From Mycobacterium celatum (lineage in GTDB: Bacteria > Actinomycetota > Actinomycetes > Mycobacteriales > Mycobacteriaceae): a stretch of DNA of 64,000 nucleotides. Location: NCBI RefSeq assembly GCF_002101595.1, contig NZ_LQOM01000006.1:1-64000 (forward strand). Reading direction: 5' to 3'. Under the pieces are notes generated by a model. That model saw only the letters and a program-made list of their open reading frames with translations. It had not been told where the DNA came from and searched no databases. Each line of letters opens with the position of its first letter. Positions within the stretch are counted from its first letter, which is position 1. Positions 36,643 to 44,979 of the stretch are shown piece after piece. The translations under genes and the position numbers were made by a program.

Positions 36643-37328
36643 GCCTGATCTTGGTGGCGCACGGCACCCGCAGACCCGAGGGAATCGTTATGATCGGCGA
36701 CCTCGCCGAGCAGGTCAGCGCGCTGCTGAACCACCCCGTGCACGTGGGTTTCGTCGACGTGCTGGGCCCCACGCCCAGCGAAATACTGTCCGACGCAACG
36801 GTCGCGGCTGAACCGGCGGTCGTGGTGCCGGCGTTCTTGTCCCGCGGATATCACGTTCGCACCGACCTGCCCGCGCACGTCGCCGCCAGCTGCCATCCCG
36901 ATGTCACGGTCGCACCGGCGCTGGGGCCCAGCGCGCAACTTGCGCGGATCGTCGTCCGTCAGATGCGCGAATCTGGTTGGTGCCCAGGTGATTCCGTCGT
37001 CCTGGCCTCCGCCGGAACATCGGATAAGCCAGCGCGTGCCGATTTGCGTACCACCGCGTTACTGCTGTCCGCGCTCACGGGATCGCCGGTCGAGTTGGCG
37101 TTCGCGGCCACCGGCGAACCCAGCGTGGCCGAGGCGGTCGCGCAGGCGCACAGCAGATCCGCCGGCCGGGTTGTGGTGGCGTCGTATCTACTTGCCGAGG
37201 GTTTGTTCCAGGAGCGGTTACGCAACTCCGGCGCCGACATCGTCAGCCGACCGCTCGGCGCTCACCCGGCTCTGGCGCGGCTGATCGCCGGCCGGTTTCA
37301 GGCCGCCCGCGCGTGCGTGCCGGTGTGA
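36639..37328 (+). CDS. CbiX/SirB-like sirohydrochlorin chelatase family protein (Rv0259c-like)
   Basis: This 229-residue protein has the class II chelatase fold in two repeats: LILVAHGTRRPEG with the metal-binding His, and VVPAFLSRGYHVRTDLP with the second His. The second half has VVLASAGTSDKPARADLR and VVASYLLAEGLFQERLR. It probably inserts ferrous iron into sirohydrochlorin to make siroheme, the cofactor of the nitrite reductase NirB encoded next to it. The GTG start overlaps the preceding stop. Its last 31 bases overlap the end of the convergent nirD. Confidence 0.87.
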   Translation: MSLILVAHGTRRPEGIVMIGDLAEQVSALLNHPVHVGFVDVLGPTPSEILSDATVAAEPAVVVPAFLSRGYHVRTDLPAHVAASCHPDVTVAPALGPSAQLARIVVRQMRESGWCPGDSVVLASAGTSDKPARADLRTTALLLSALTGSPVELAFAATGEPSVAEAVAQAHSRSAGRVVVASYLLAEGLFQERLRNSGADIVSRPLGAHPALARLIAGRFQAARACVPV

Positions 37329-37678
37329 CCGTACCGGCCCACCTGCACGATCCCGTCGATCACCCGCGTCGGATAGACGGGCACGGCCACAGCGGGGTCG
37401 TCGAGGCAGCGACCGTCATCGAAGGCGAAGGCCTGCTTGGCGATCGGTGACTGAACCACCGGTCGCCCGCCGCGATCACCCACGATGCCGCGGGACATCA
37501 CCGCGGCGCCCGAGAACGGGTCGATGTTGCCCAGCGCATGCAGCGAGCCGTCGGAGAGACGGAACAGCGCCGCCTGCGATCCGTCGTCGAGCAGCACGCC
37601 GACACCGCGGCCGGGGATGAGGTAGTCGTAGGCGCACGCCGCGGTCCAGGTCTTGGTCATGTCATCGAGCAGCGTCAT
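37298..37678 (-). CDS. nirD: NirD, small subunit of NADH-dependent nitrite reductase
   Basis: This protein of up to 126 residues has the Rieske-like fold of NirD without Rieske ligands: no C-x-H pairs are seen in GNIDPFSGAAVMSRGIVGD or VVQSPIAKQAFAF, as usual for the family. An inner ATG (M7, MTKTWTAACAYDYLIPGRG) would give the length of Rv0253 (118-120). It follows nirB by 25 bases in the same operon. Its 3' end overlaps the convergent chelatase gene by 31 bases. Confidence 0.93.
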   Translation of the reverse strand: MTLLDDMTKTWTAACAYDYLIPGRGVGVLLDDGSQAALFRLSDGSLHALGNIDPFSGAAVMSRGIVGDRGGRPVVQSPIAKQAFAFDDGRCLDDPAVAVPVYPTRVIDGIVQVGRYGHTGTHARAA

Positions 37679-37703
37679 GAGATCTCCTTGGTGTCGTGCA
37701 CTT

Positions 37704-40277
37704 TCACGCCGGCATCGTCGGCATACCGATGGGAACGGGCGCGGGCCTCTTGCGGCCGTTGTATTCCGTGAAGGTCACCGTCGAGTCGACGGCGTCGGGC
37801 GCGTTGACGAAGGACACGAACCGCGACAGTTTGTCCGGATCCTCCAGCACGCCTTTCCATTCGCATTTGTAGTTCGCCACATGCCGCTCCATCGCGGCCT
37901 CCAGCTCCTCGGCCAGGCCCAGCGAATCGTGGCAGACCACGTCGCGCACGTGATCCAAACCGCCCTCGAGTGATTCGATCCACGGCGCTGTGCGCTGCAA
38001 CCGGTCGGCGGTGCGGATGTAGAACATCAGGAACCGGTCGATGTAGCGGACCAGCGTTTCCTCGTCGAGATCGCTGGCCAGCAGCTGCGCATGCTTGGGC
38101 GTCATCCCGCCGTTGCCGCCGACGTAGAGGTTCCAGCCTTTTTCGGTGGCGATCACGCCGACGTCCTTGGCGCGCGCCTCGGCACATTCCCGCGCGCAGC
38201 CCGACACACCCATCTTGATCTTGTGCGGTGCGCGCAGGCCGCGGTAGCGCAGTTCCAGATCGATGGCCAGCTGCACCGAATCCTGTTGTCCGTAGCGGCA
38301 CCAGTCGCTGCCCACGCAGCTCTTGACCGTGCGCAACGCCTTGCCGTAGGCGTGCCCGGATTCCATACCGGCGTCGACCAGCCGCTTCCAGATGGCCGGC
38401 AGTTGGTCGACCCGCGCGCCGAACAGGTCGATGCGCTGGCCGCCGGTGATCTTGGTGTACAAGCCGAAGTCCTGGGCGATCTGGCCGATCAGGATGAGGT
38501 GCTCGGGTTTGATGTCGCCGCCGGGAACTCGCGGCACCACCGAGTAGCTGCCGTTGCGCTGGATGTTGGCCAGGAAGTGGTCGTTGGAGTCCTGCAGCGC
38601 CGCCTGCTCGCCGTCGAGGATGTGCTCGGAGCCGGTGGACGCCAGGATGGAGGCGACGACGGGTTTGCAGATGTCGCAACCCATTCCGGTGCCGAAGCGC
38701 TCCAGCAGCCCAGAGAACGTGCGGATCGAGGTGGCGCTGATGATCTCGAAAAGCTCGGCGCGGGACTGGCTGAAGTGCTCGCAAAGCGCCTTGGACTGCT
38801 CGACGCCCTCGGCCTCGAGCAGCTGCTTGAGCAGCGGAACGCAGGAACCGCACGACGTCCCTGCCTTGGTGCAGGATTTCAGGCTCGGCACATCGGTGCA
38901 GCCGGCCGCGATGGCGTCGCACAAGTCGCCCTTGGTGACGTTGTTGCACGAACAGATCTGCGCCGAACCGGGCAGCGCACCCACTCCCAAAGCCGCTGCG
39001 CCGCTGTCGGATTGGGCCGGCGAGATCAGCGCCAGCGGGTCGCCGGGCAGTTCCTCGCCGACCATCGGCCGCAGCATGCCGTATGCGGACGCGTCGCCGA
39101 CCAGGATGCCGCCGAGCAGTGTCTTGGTGTCGTCGGAAAGCACCAGCTTGGCGTAGGTCTGGTTCACCGCGTCGTTGACGACGACCTCGAGGCAGTTCTC
39201 CGTCGTGCCCATCGCGTCGCCGAAGCTGGCGACGTCGACGCCGAGCAGCTTGAGCTTGGTCGACATGTCGGGCTCGGGAAATTCGGCCGCGCCGTCCAGC
39301 AGTCGATCGGCGACCACCTCGGCGGAGGTGTATCCCGGCCCGACCAGGCCGTAGCAGCGACCCTCGATGGCTGCTACCTCGCCGATCGCGTAGATGTTGA
39401 AATCGCTTGTCCGGCATGACAAATCGGTGAGCACGCCGCCGCGCTCGGCGATCGCCAGCCGCGCCGCGGAGGCCAGCTCGTCACGCGGCCGGACGCCGGC
39501 GGCAAAGATCACCAGGCCGGCGTCGATAGCCTGGCAGTCCGACAGGTGTACCCGCAGCGATCGCCACCCGTCCAGGTGCTCGAACGATTCGATCCAGTCG
39601 GTTTTCACGTCGAGATGCACCGAGATGCCGAGGTCGGCGATCATGCGGCCCAACAGCGCCCCGCCCGCCTCGTCGAGCTGCTGGACCATCAGTCGCGGCG
39701 CCAACTCCACGATGTGGGTCTGCAGTCCGAATCCGCGCAGCGCGTTGGCGGCCTCCAGCCCCAGCAGGCCACCGCCGACCACGACCGCGGTCTTGGTGTG
39801 GCCCGCGTCGAGCGTGCGCTGGGCATCGGCGCGAATGGCGTCGAGGTCGTCGAGAGTGCGGTAGACGTGGCAACCGGGCAGGTCGTGGCCGGGAACCGGG
39901 GGAACAAACGCATACGACCCGGTCGCCAGTACCAGCTTGTCGTAGCCGAACTCTTCACCGGTGCTGGTGACCACCTTCCTGGCTGCCCGGTCGATATCGA
40001 CGACCCGGGAGTTCAGCAGCAGCCTGACGCGCTCGTCACCGGCGTAGTCGTTGCCGGGCAGGGCAAGCTGCCGGCGTTCCCAGTGCTCGGTGTAACCGGT
40101 GAGACCCACTCGGTCATACGCGGCGTCGGATTCCTCGGCCAGCACAGTGATTCGCCACAAGCCCTCGGTGTCGCGGGCGCGAAGCGCCTCGACGAATCGG
40201 TGCCCCACCATGCCATGCCCGACCACGACGACATCGCGAATATTGCCGTCGTCACAGCGATTTCGGGCTGAAGCCAT
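37704..40277 (-). CDS. nirB: NirB, large subunit of NADH-dependent assimilatory nitrite reductase
   Basis: This 857-residue protein reduces nitrite to ammonium in the cytosol. Domain order: FAD-binding (VVVVGHGMVGHRFVEAL), NAD-binding (AVVVGGGLLGLEAANAL), BFD-like [2Fe-2S] (ICSCNNVTKGDLC and CTKAGTSCGSC), then the sulfite/nitrite reductase half with GCDICK, SCVGSDWCRYGQQDS and GVSGCARECAEARAKD, where four Cys bind [4Fe-4S] and siroheme. All cofactor Cys are present. It is divergent from the hsp20 gene across about 200 bases. Control by GlnR is known for mycobacterial nirBD, but no clear box was seen here. Confidence 0.96.
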   Translation of the reverse strand: MASARNRCDDGNIRDVVVVGHGMVGHRFVEALRARDTEGLWRITVLAEESDAAYDRVGLTGYTEHWERRQLALPGNDYAGDERVRLLLNSRVVDIDRAARKVVTSTGEEFGYDKLVLATGSYAFVPPVPGHDLPGCHVYRTLDDLDAIRADAQRTLDAGHTKTAVVVGGGLLGLEAANALRGFGLQTHIVELAPRLMVQQLDEAGGALLGRMIADLGISVHLDVKTDWIESFEHLDGWRSLRVHLSDCQAIDAGLVIFAAGVRPRDELASAARLAIAERGGVLTDLSCRTSDFNIYAIGEVAAIEGRCYGLVGPGYTSAEVVADRLLDGAAEFPEPDMSTKLKLLGVDVASFGDAMGTTENCLEVVVNDAVNQTYAKLVLSDDTKTLLGGILVGDASAYGMLRPMVGEELPGDPLALISPAQSDSGAAALGVGALPGSAQICSCNNVTKGDLCDAIAAGCTDVPSLKSCTKAGTSCGSCVPLLKQLLEAEGVEQSKALCEHFSQSRAELFEIISATSIRTFSGLLERFGTGMGCDICKPVVASILASTGSEHILDGEQAALQDSNDHFLANIQRNGSYSVVPRVPGGDIKPEHLILIGQIAQDFGLYTKITGGQRIDLFGARVDQLPAIWKRLVDAGMESGHAYGKALRTVKSCVGSDWCRYGQQDSVQLAIDLELRYRGLRAPHKIKMGVSGCARECAEARAKDVGVIATEKGWNLYVGGNGGMTPKHAQLLASDLDEETLVRYIDRFLMFYIRTADRLQRTAPWIESLEGGLDHVRDVVCHDSLGLAEELEAAMERHVANYKCEWKGVLEDPDKLSRFVSFVNAPDAVDSTVTFTEYNGRKRPAPVPIGMPTMPA

Positions 40278-40399
40278 GGCCCGAGGCTATGGAAGCGATG
40301 TTGCCGATATGTTTCGTGAACTTGGCCGCGAGCTGTGAGACTGTTTCGCAAATCTCTCCGCCTTCGGCAGAACCGTTCGCTCCCGGCGAACGTCCAGGT

Positions 40400-40426
40400 G
40401 GAACTTAAGCGTGGGCGACTCATGTT
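40400..40426 (+). promoter_or_regulatory. SigE/SigH-type promoter with overlapping HspR (HAIR-like) site
   Basis: GGAAC (40400-40404) and GTT (40424-40426) are spaced like the SigE/SigH consensus GGAAC-N16-20-GTT. Overlapping them, CTTAAGC-N7-ACTCATG (40404-40424) agrees with the HspR element CTTGAGT-N7-ACTCAAG in 11 of 14 positions with exact spacing. M. tuberculosis acr2 (Rv0251c) is known to be under HspR and SigE/SigH control, so the sequence and the literature agree. Confidence 0.65.
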
Positions 40427-40479
40427 TACTCCGATGACAGGCCGGCGCGGTGTCGGCCGGATCACGACGAGGAGGACTC

Positions 40480-40917
40480 ATGAGCAACGTCACACTGTGG
40501 TCGCGACCCGCTTGGGACACCGAGCGGTGGGCGCGTGAATTTTTCGGCCCCGCAGCCGCGTCCGATTGGTTCAAGCCGCTCAATGGCTTCAGCCCCGCCG
40601 CGGAAATCGTCAAGGATGGGGACGACGCGGTGGTCCGCGTGGAGCTGCCGGGAGTGGACGTCGAGAAGGACGTCAATGTCGAACTCGACCAGGGCCGGCT
40701 GGTGATCCACGGGGAGCGCCGCGACGAGCACGCCGAGAACAAGGATGGCCGCACGCTACGCGAGGTGCGCTACGGATCGTTCCGCAGGTCATTCAAACTG
40801 CCGTCGCACATCACCAGCGAGGCGCTTTCGGCGTCCTACGACGCCGGCGTGCTGACCGTCCGGGTAGCCGGGGCTTACTCCGGTACACAGGCGAAGCGCA
40901 TCGCGATCACCAAGTAA
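40480..40917 (+). CDS. hsp: Hsp20 small heat-shock protein (Acr2-like)
   Basis: This 145-residue protein has an alpha-crystallin domain at about 38-130, with VRVELPGVDVEKDVNVEL, YGSFRRSFKLP and the C-terminal GVLTVRVAG motif. It acts as an ATP-independent holdase. By position next to nirB it corresponds to Rv0251c (hsp/acr2); that protein is, as I recall, about 159 residues, so this one is a little shorter. The ATG at 40480 follows GGAGGA; an upstream in-frame start lies before the ribosome site. The promoter carries stress elements. Confidence 0.92.
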   Translation: MSNVTLWSRPAWDTERWAREFFGPAAASDWFKPLNGFSPAAEIVKDGDDAVVRVELPGVDVEKDVNVELDQGRLVIHGERRDEHAENKDGRTLREVRYGSFRRSFKLPSHITSEALSASYDAGVLTVRVAGAYSGTQAKRIAITK

Positions 40918-40919
40918 CC

Positions 40920-40973
40920 AGCAGACGCGAAATCCCCCGCACGCACGGCGCGTCGGGGGATTTTGTGTCTGCT
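40920..40973. terminator. Dispersed palindrome copy C, probable bidirectional terminator
   Basis: Twenty-base arms beginning AGCAGACGCGAAATCCCCCG pair at 18 of 20 positions (both mismatches allow G-U in one strand) around a 14-base loop that carries CGGCGCGTCG. It fills the gap between the convergent hsp20 and PEP-mutase genes, and stops of both genes lie within six bases of the arms. It shares its plan with copy D at 49.5 kb. Confidence 0.7.
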
Positions 40974-40978
40974 CGCGC

Positions 40979-41740
40979 TCAGGCCCAGCGGGCCAGGATC
41001 TCCTTGGCCCGGCTCGTCAGCGCGGCCTGCAGGAACGGGCCGAAACTGACGCGTCCGACACCCAGCAGGCCGAACGACGCGGGGTCGTCCTGGTCGGGCG
41101 GTGCGATCGCGTTGACAGGCAGCGGCAGCTCAGAGGTCAAGCGCCGCAACGTATCCGGGTCATGGCGTCCCACCGGATAGAGGACGTCCGCACCGGCGGC
41201 CGCGGCCTCTTTCAGCCGCGCCACCGCCCGCTCGACCCGGTCCGATTCGTCACCGTCCTTGCGCAAGAACAAATCCGTGCGGGCATTGATCACGACATGC
41301 ACGCCGGCGGCGTCGGCGGCTGACCGCAAAGCACCGACGAATTCGGCGTGTTCACTCGGCGAGCGCAGCCGCTTGCCCTCGCTGTGCACGGTGTCTTCGA
41401 TGTTGAGACCGACCGCGCCCACACCGAGCAGCCCGTCGATCAGCCGCGCGGCCGGCAGCCCGTAACCCGATTCGATGTCCACCGACACCGGGACGTCCAC
41501 CGCGGCGGTGATCTGTGCGACCCGGCCCAACAGGTCGTCGAACGACATGCCCTCGTTGTCGGGTTTACCAACCGAATCGGCGACCGGGTGGCTGCCGACG
41601 GTCAGCGCGGCGAACCCGGCACCCGTCGCCAGCCGCGCCGACCAGGCGTCCCAGACCGTCGGCAGGATCACCGGGTCACCCGGCTGGTGCAGCGCCAGCA
41701 GCGCGGCTGCGCGGTCGGCGGGTGTGCTGTCTGCCGGCAT
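40979..41740 (-). CDS. Isocitrate lyase/PEP mutase superfamily protein
   Basis: This 253-residue (beta/alpha)8-barrel protein has the metal-binding DIESGYG motif (about 90-96), GLNIEDT, and VINARTDLFL of the PEP mutase/isocitrate lyase group. It lacks the KKCGH motif of true isocitrate lyase, so it is closer to oxaloacetate decarboxylase, methylisocitrate lyase-like or carboxyphosphonoenolpyruvate mutase enzymes. The ATG at 41738-41740 follows GGAGG by nine bases and is preferred to the GTG seven codons upstream. As far as I recall there is no such gene between Rv0250c and Rv0251c in M. tuberculosis. Confidence 0.85.
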   Translation of the reverse strand: MPADSTPADRAAALLALHQPGDPVILPTVWDAWSARLATGAGFAALTVGSHPVADSVGKPDNEGMSFDDLLGRVAQITAAVDVPVSVDIESGYGLPAARLIDGLLGVGAVGLNIEDTVHSEGKRLRSPSEHAEFVGALRSAADAAGVHVVINARTDLFLRKDGDESDRVERAVARLKEAAAAGADVLYPVGRHDPDTLRRLTSELPLPVNAIAPPDQDDPASFGLLGVGRVSFGPFLQAALTSRAKEILARWA

Positions 41741-41793
41741 CGATGCGGCCCTCCGTCGCACGGACGTGACCTACCTCACCTCCGCTGTGTGAG

Positions 41794-42147
41794 ATGGATA
41801 GTATCGAGGTGAGTACTGTGATCCACGACACCATCAGCTCAGGAGATCCGTTGTCGAGCCCCACTGAATTAGCGGAACTGCACAATCTCATCGGTGGTCT
41901 GCGGCGGTGCGTGACCTCGCTGAAGTCGCGCTACGGCGACGCTCCGGCGATGCGGCGCATCGTCAACGACGCCGAGCGGATCCTCAACGATGTCGAACTA
42001 CTCGACATCGACGCCGGGGAACTGGAGTTGGCGCACGCCAGCATCCCGCACGCCGGTGAGAAGATCCCGATTCCCGACACTGAATACGACGCCGAATTCT
42101 GGCGCGACGTCGACGACGAGGGTGTTGGCGGGCACAGCCGGCCCTGA
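41794..42147 (+). CDS. Conserved hypothetical protein (Rv0250c-like)
   Basis: This protein of up to 117 residues is mostly helical and acidic. Residues about 22-75 form a helix pair (SPTELAELHNLIGGLRRCVT and MRRIVNDAERILNDVELL), and the C-terminus IPDTEYDAEFWRDVDDEG is strongly acidic. No function is known to me. It precedes the Sdh1 genes by 75 bases on the same strand, as Rv0250c does in M. tuberculosis, and may be co-transcribed with them. The start could also be a later codon near residue 19. Confidence 0.75.
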   Translation: MDSIEVSTVIHDTISSGDPLSSPTELAELHNLIGGLRRCVTSLKSRYGDAPAMRRIVNDAERILNDVELLDIDAGELELAHASIPHAGEKIPIPDTEYDAEFWRDVDDEGVGGHSRP

Positions 42148-42222
42148 CCACCCCCGCGGTTCGGGTGCGCATGTGTGACTTAGTACCCTCCAACGAGCCC
42201 CACGCGAAGAGGATCACAGTTG

Positions 42223-43044
42223 ATGAGCGCACCTACCGCGAACCGTTCTGCCACCGGCGTCTTCTCGCCGACCCGCGCGCAGCTGTCGGAGCGCACGCTG
42301 CGAACCGACCGGTGGTGGATGCCGATCTTTTGGACAGATCTGGGTCTGTCGGTGTTCATCGTGTACGCGACGATCCGGGCTTTTTGGGGCAGCGCCTATT
42401 ACGTCGAGGACTACCACTACCTGACGCCGTTCTACTCACCGTGCGTCAGTGCGTCTTGCGTGGAGGGAGCCCGGCATTTCGGCACATGGGTCGGTGAACT
42501 GCCCTGGTTCATCCCAATGGCTTTCATCTCGCTGCCGTTCCTGCTGGCGTTCCGGCTGACGTGCTACTACTACCGCAAGGCTTACTACCGGACGGTGTGG
42601 CAGTCCCCGCCGGCATGCGCTGTGGCAGAACCACATTCGAAATACACCGGCGAGACGCGGCTTCCGCTGATCATGCAGAACGTGCACCGTTACTTCTTTT
42701 ACGTGGCATGCGTCATCTCGCTGATCAACACCTATGACGCCATCAAGGCGTTTCACTCGCCGAGCGGTTTCGGCATCGGACTGGGCAACGTCATCCTCAC
42801 GGGCAATGTGATCCTGCTGTGGATCTACACCCTGTCCTGCCATTCGTGCCGCCACGTCACCGGTGGGCGGCTCAAGCACTTCTCGAAACATCCGGTGCGC
42901 TACTGGCTCTGGACGCAGGTCAGCGTGATCAACACCAAGCACATGCAGTGGGCCTGGATCACATTGGGCACCCTGATCCTGACCGACTGCTACGTCATGC
43001 TGGTTTCCAGCGGCGTCATCTCCGACTTGAGATTCATTGGCTGA
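42223..43044 (+). CDS. sdhC: Sdh1 membrane anchor (Rv0249c-like succinate dehydrogenase cytochrome subunit)
   Basis: This 273-residue protein has five or so hydrophobic helices (DLGLSVFIVYATIRAFWGSA, WFIPMAFISLPFLLAFRLT, YFFYVACVISLINTYDAI, NVILTGNVILLWIYTLSCHS, WITLGTLILTDCYVMLVSS). Several His and Cys lie near helix ends (NVHRYFF, CHSCRHVTGG). It anchors SdhA and SdhB and holds the quinone site of succinate dehydrogenase 1. The ATG 42223 follows AGAGGA at nine bases; TTG 42220 is an alternative. It leads the operon sdhC-sdhA-sdhB, with sdhA 18 bases away. Confidence 0.9.
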   Translation: MSAPTANRSATGVFSPTRAQLSERTLRTDRWWMPIFWTDLGLSVFIVYATIRAFWGSAYYVEDYHYLTPFYSPCVSASCVEGARHFGTWVGELPWFIPMAFISLPFLLAFRLTCYYYRKAYYRTVWQSPPACAVAEPHSKYTGETRLPLIMQNVHRYFFYVACVISLINTYDAIKAFHSPSGFGIGLGNVILTGNVILLWIYTLSCHSCRHVTGGRLKHFSKHPVRYWLWTQVSVINTKHMQWAWITLGTLILTDCYVMLVSSGVISDLRFIG

Positions 43045-43062
43045 CAAGACGAGTGAGGTTTC

Positions 43063-44979
43063 ATGGTTGAGGTCGAACGGCACTCCTACGACGTAGTCGT
43101 CATCGGTGCCGGCGGCGCGGGGTTGCGTGCGGTCATCGAGGCGCGCGAACGGGGCCTGAAGGTCGCCGTGGTGTGCAAATCCCTTTTCGGCAAGGCACAT
43201 ACGGTCATGGCCGAAGGTGGCTGCGCGGCGTCGATGGGCAACGCCAACCCGAAAGACAACTGGCAGGTGCATTTCCGCGACACCATGCGTGGCGGGAAGT
43301 TCCTGAACAACTGGCGGATGGCGGAGCTGCACGCCAAGGAGGCCCCGGACCGGGTCTGGGAGCTGGAGACCTACGGCGCCCTGTTCGACCGCACCAAGGA
43401 CGGCAAGATCAGCCAGCGCAACTTCGGCGGGCACACCTACGCGCGGCTTGCCCACGTCGGCGACCGCACCGGGCTGGAGTTGATCCGCACGATGCAGCAG
43501 AAGATCGTGTCGCTGCAGCAAGAGGACTACGCCGAACTCGGCGACTACGAGGCGCGGATCAAGGTGTTCGCGGAATGCACGATCACCGAACTGCTCAAAG
43601 ATCAAGACGCCATCGCCGGAGCGTTCGGCTATTGGCGCGAGTCCGGCCGGTTCGTCTTGTTCGAGGCGCCCGCGGTGGTGATGGCCACCGGCGGGATCGG
43701 CAAGTCGTTCAAGGTGACGTCGAACTCCTGGGAGTACACCGGCGACGGGCACGCGCTCGCATTACGGGCCGGCGCGACGTTGATCAACATGGAGTTCGTC
43801 CAGTTCCACCCGACCGGCATGGTGTGGCCACCCAGCGTGAAGGGAATCCTGGTCACCGAGGGTGTTCGCGGCGACGGCGGAGTGCTGAAGAATTCCGAGG
43901 GCAAGCGGTTCATGTTCGACTACATCCCGCCCGTGTTCAAGGGCCAGTACGCCGAAACCGAACAAGAGGCCGACCAGTGGCTCAAGGACAACGACTCGGC
44001 CCGTCGCACCCCTGACCTGCTGCCCCGCGACGAGGTGGCCCGGGCGATCAACTCCGAGGTCAAAGCGGGCCGCGGCAGCGCGCACGGCGGGGTCTACCTC
44101 GACATCGCCTCACGGCTGACGCCGGCGGAGATCAAGCGGCGGCTGCCGTCGATGTATCACCAGTTCATGGAGCTGGCGGGTGTCGACATCACCAAGGAGC
44201 CGATGGAGGTCGGGCCGACCTGCCACTACGTGATGGGCGGTATCGAAGTCGACCCGGACACCGGCGCGGCCACGGTCCCCGGCCTGTTTGCCGCCGGCGA
44301 GTGCTCCGGCGGGATGCACGGCTCCAACCGGCTGGGCGGCAACTCGCTGTCGGACCTGCTGGTGTTCGGCCGGCGCGCCGGCCTGGGCGCCGCTGACTAC
44401 GTCCGCGCCCTGCGCAGCCGCCCGTCCGTCTCGCAAGAGTCCGTCGACGCCGCCGCCAAGCTCGCCCTGGCGCCGTTCGAGGGACCCAAAGACGGTGGGC
44501 CGGCGGAGAATCCGTACAAGCTGCAGATCGACCTGCAGGACACCATGAACGATCTGGTCGGGATCATCCGCAAGGCCGACGAGATCTCCGAGGCGCTCTC
44601 CCGGCTGGAGGAGTTGCGCACGCGGTTCACCAGGATGCAGGTGGAGGGCAACCGCCAATACAACCCCGGCTGGAACCTGGCCATCGACCTGCGCAACATG
44701 CTGATGGTCAGCGAATGCGTCGCCCGGGCGGCCCTGGAACGCACCGAAAGCCGCGGCGGGCACACCCGCGACGACCATCCCGCCATGGAGGCCAACTGGC
44801 GCAACACGTTGCTGGTGTGCCGCGCGCAGAATGGCGACTCCGCTATTCCCCACATCAGCGTCAGCCGCGAAGAGCAGGTCCCGATGCGGCCCGACCTGCT
44901 GGAGCTCTTCGAGATCTCCGAGTTGGAGAAGTACTACACCGACGGCGAGCTGGCCGACCATCCCGGACGGAGAAGCTAA
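43063..44979 (+). CDS. sdhA: SdhA, succinate dehydrogenase flavoprotein (Sdh1)
   Basis: This 638-residue protein oxidises succinate to fumarate. The FAD fold begins VVIGAGGAGLRAVIEARERG; the His for covalent FAD is in KAHTVMAEGGCAAS. The substrate site includes QFHPTGMVWP, EGVRGDGGVL and GSNRLGGNSLSDLLVFGRRAG with the catalytic Arg region. The C-terminal helical domain has NPGWNLAIDLRNMLMVSE and GGHTRDDHP. The stop codon is directly followed by the sdhB ATG. Homologue of Rv0248c (646 residues as I recall). Confidence 0.95.
   Translation: MVEVERHSYDVVVIGAGGAGLRAVIEARERGLKVAVVCKSLFGKAHTVMAEGGCAASMGNANPKDNWQVHFRDTMRGGKFLNNWRMAELHAKEAPDRVWELETYGALFDRTKDGKISQRNFGGHTYARLAHVGDRTGLELIRTMQQKIVSLQQEDYAELGDYEARIKVFAECTITELLKDQDAIAGAFGYWRESGRFVLFEAPAVVMATGGIGKSFKVTSNSWEYTGDGHALALRAGATLINMEFVQFHPTGMVWPPSVKGILVTEGVRGDGGVLKNSEGKRFMFDYIPPVFKGQYAETEQEADQWLKDNDSARRTPDLLPRDEVARAINSEVKAGRGSAHGGVYLDIASRLTPAEIKRRLPSMYHQFMELAGVDITKEPMEVGPTCHYVMGGIEVDPDTGAATVPGLFAAGECSGGMHGSNRLGGNSLSDLLVFGRRAGLGAADYVRALRSRPSVSQESVDAAAKLALAPFEGPKDGGPAENPYKLQIDLQDTMNDLVGIIRKADEISEALSRLEELRTRFTRMQVEGNRQYNPGWNLAIDLRNMLMVSECVARAALERTESRGGHTRDDHPAMEANWRNTLLVCRAQNGDSAIPHISVSREEQVPMRPDLLELFEISELEKYYTDGELADHPGRRS

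Noticed and set aside
40278..40370. GlnR box upstream of nirB.
   Set aside because: Two GAAAC motifs occur on the minus strand, but their spacing is 32 bases rather than the 22 expected for a tandem GlnR site, and the paired GTnAC half sites are not in place.
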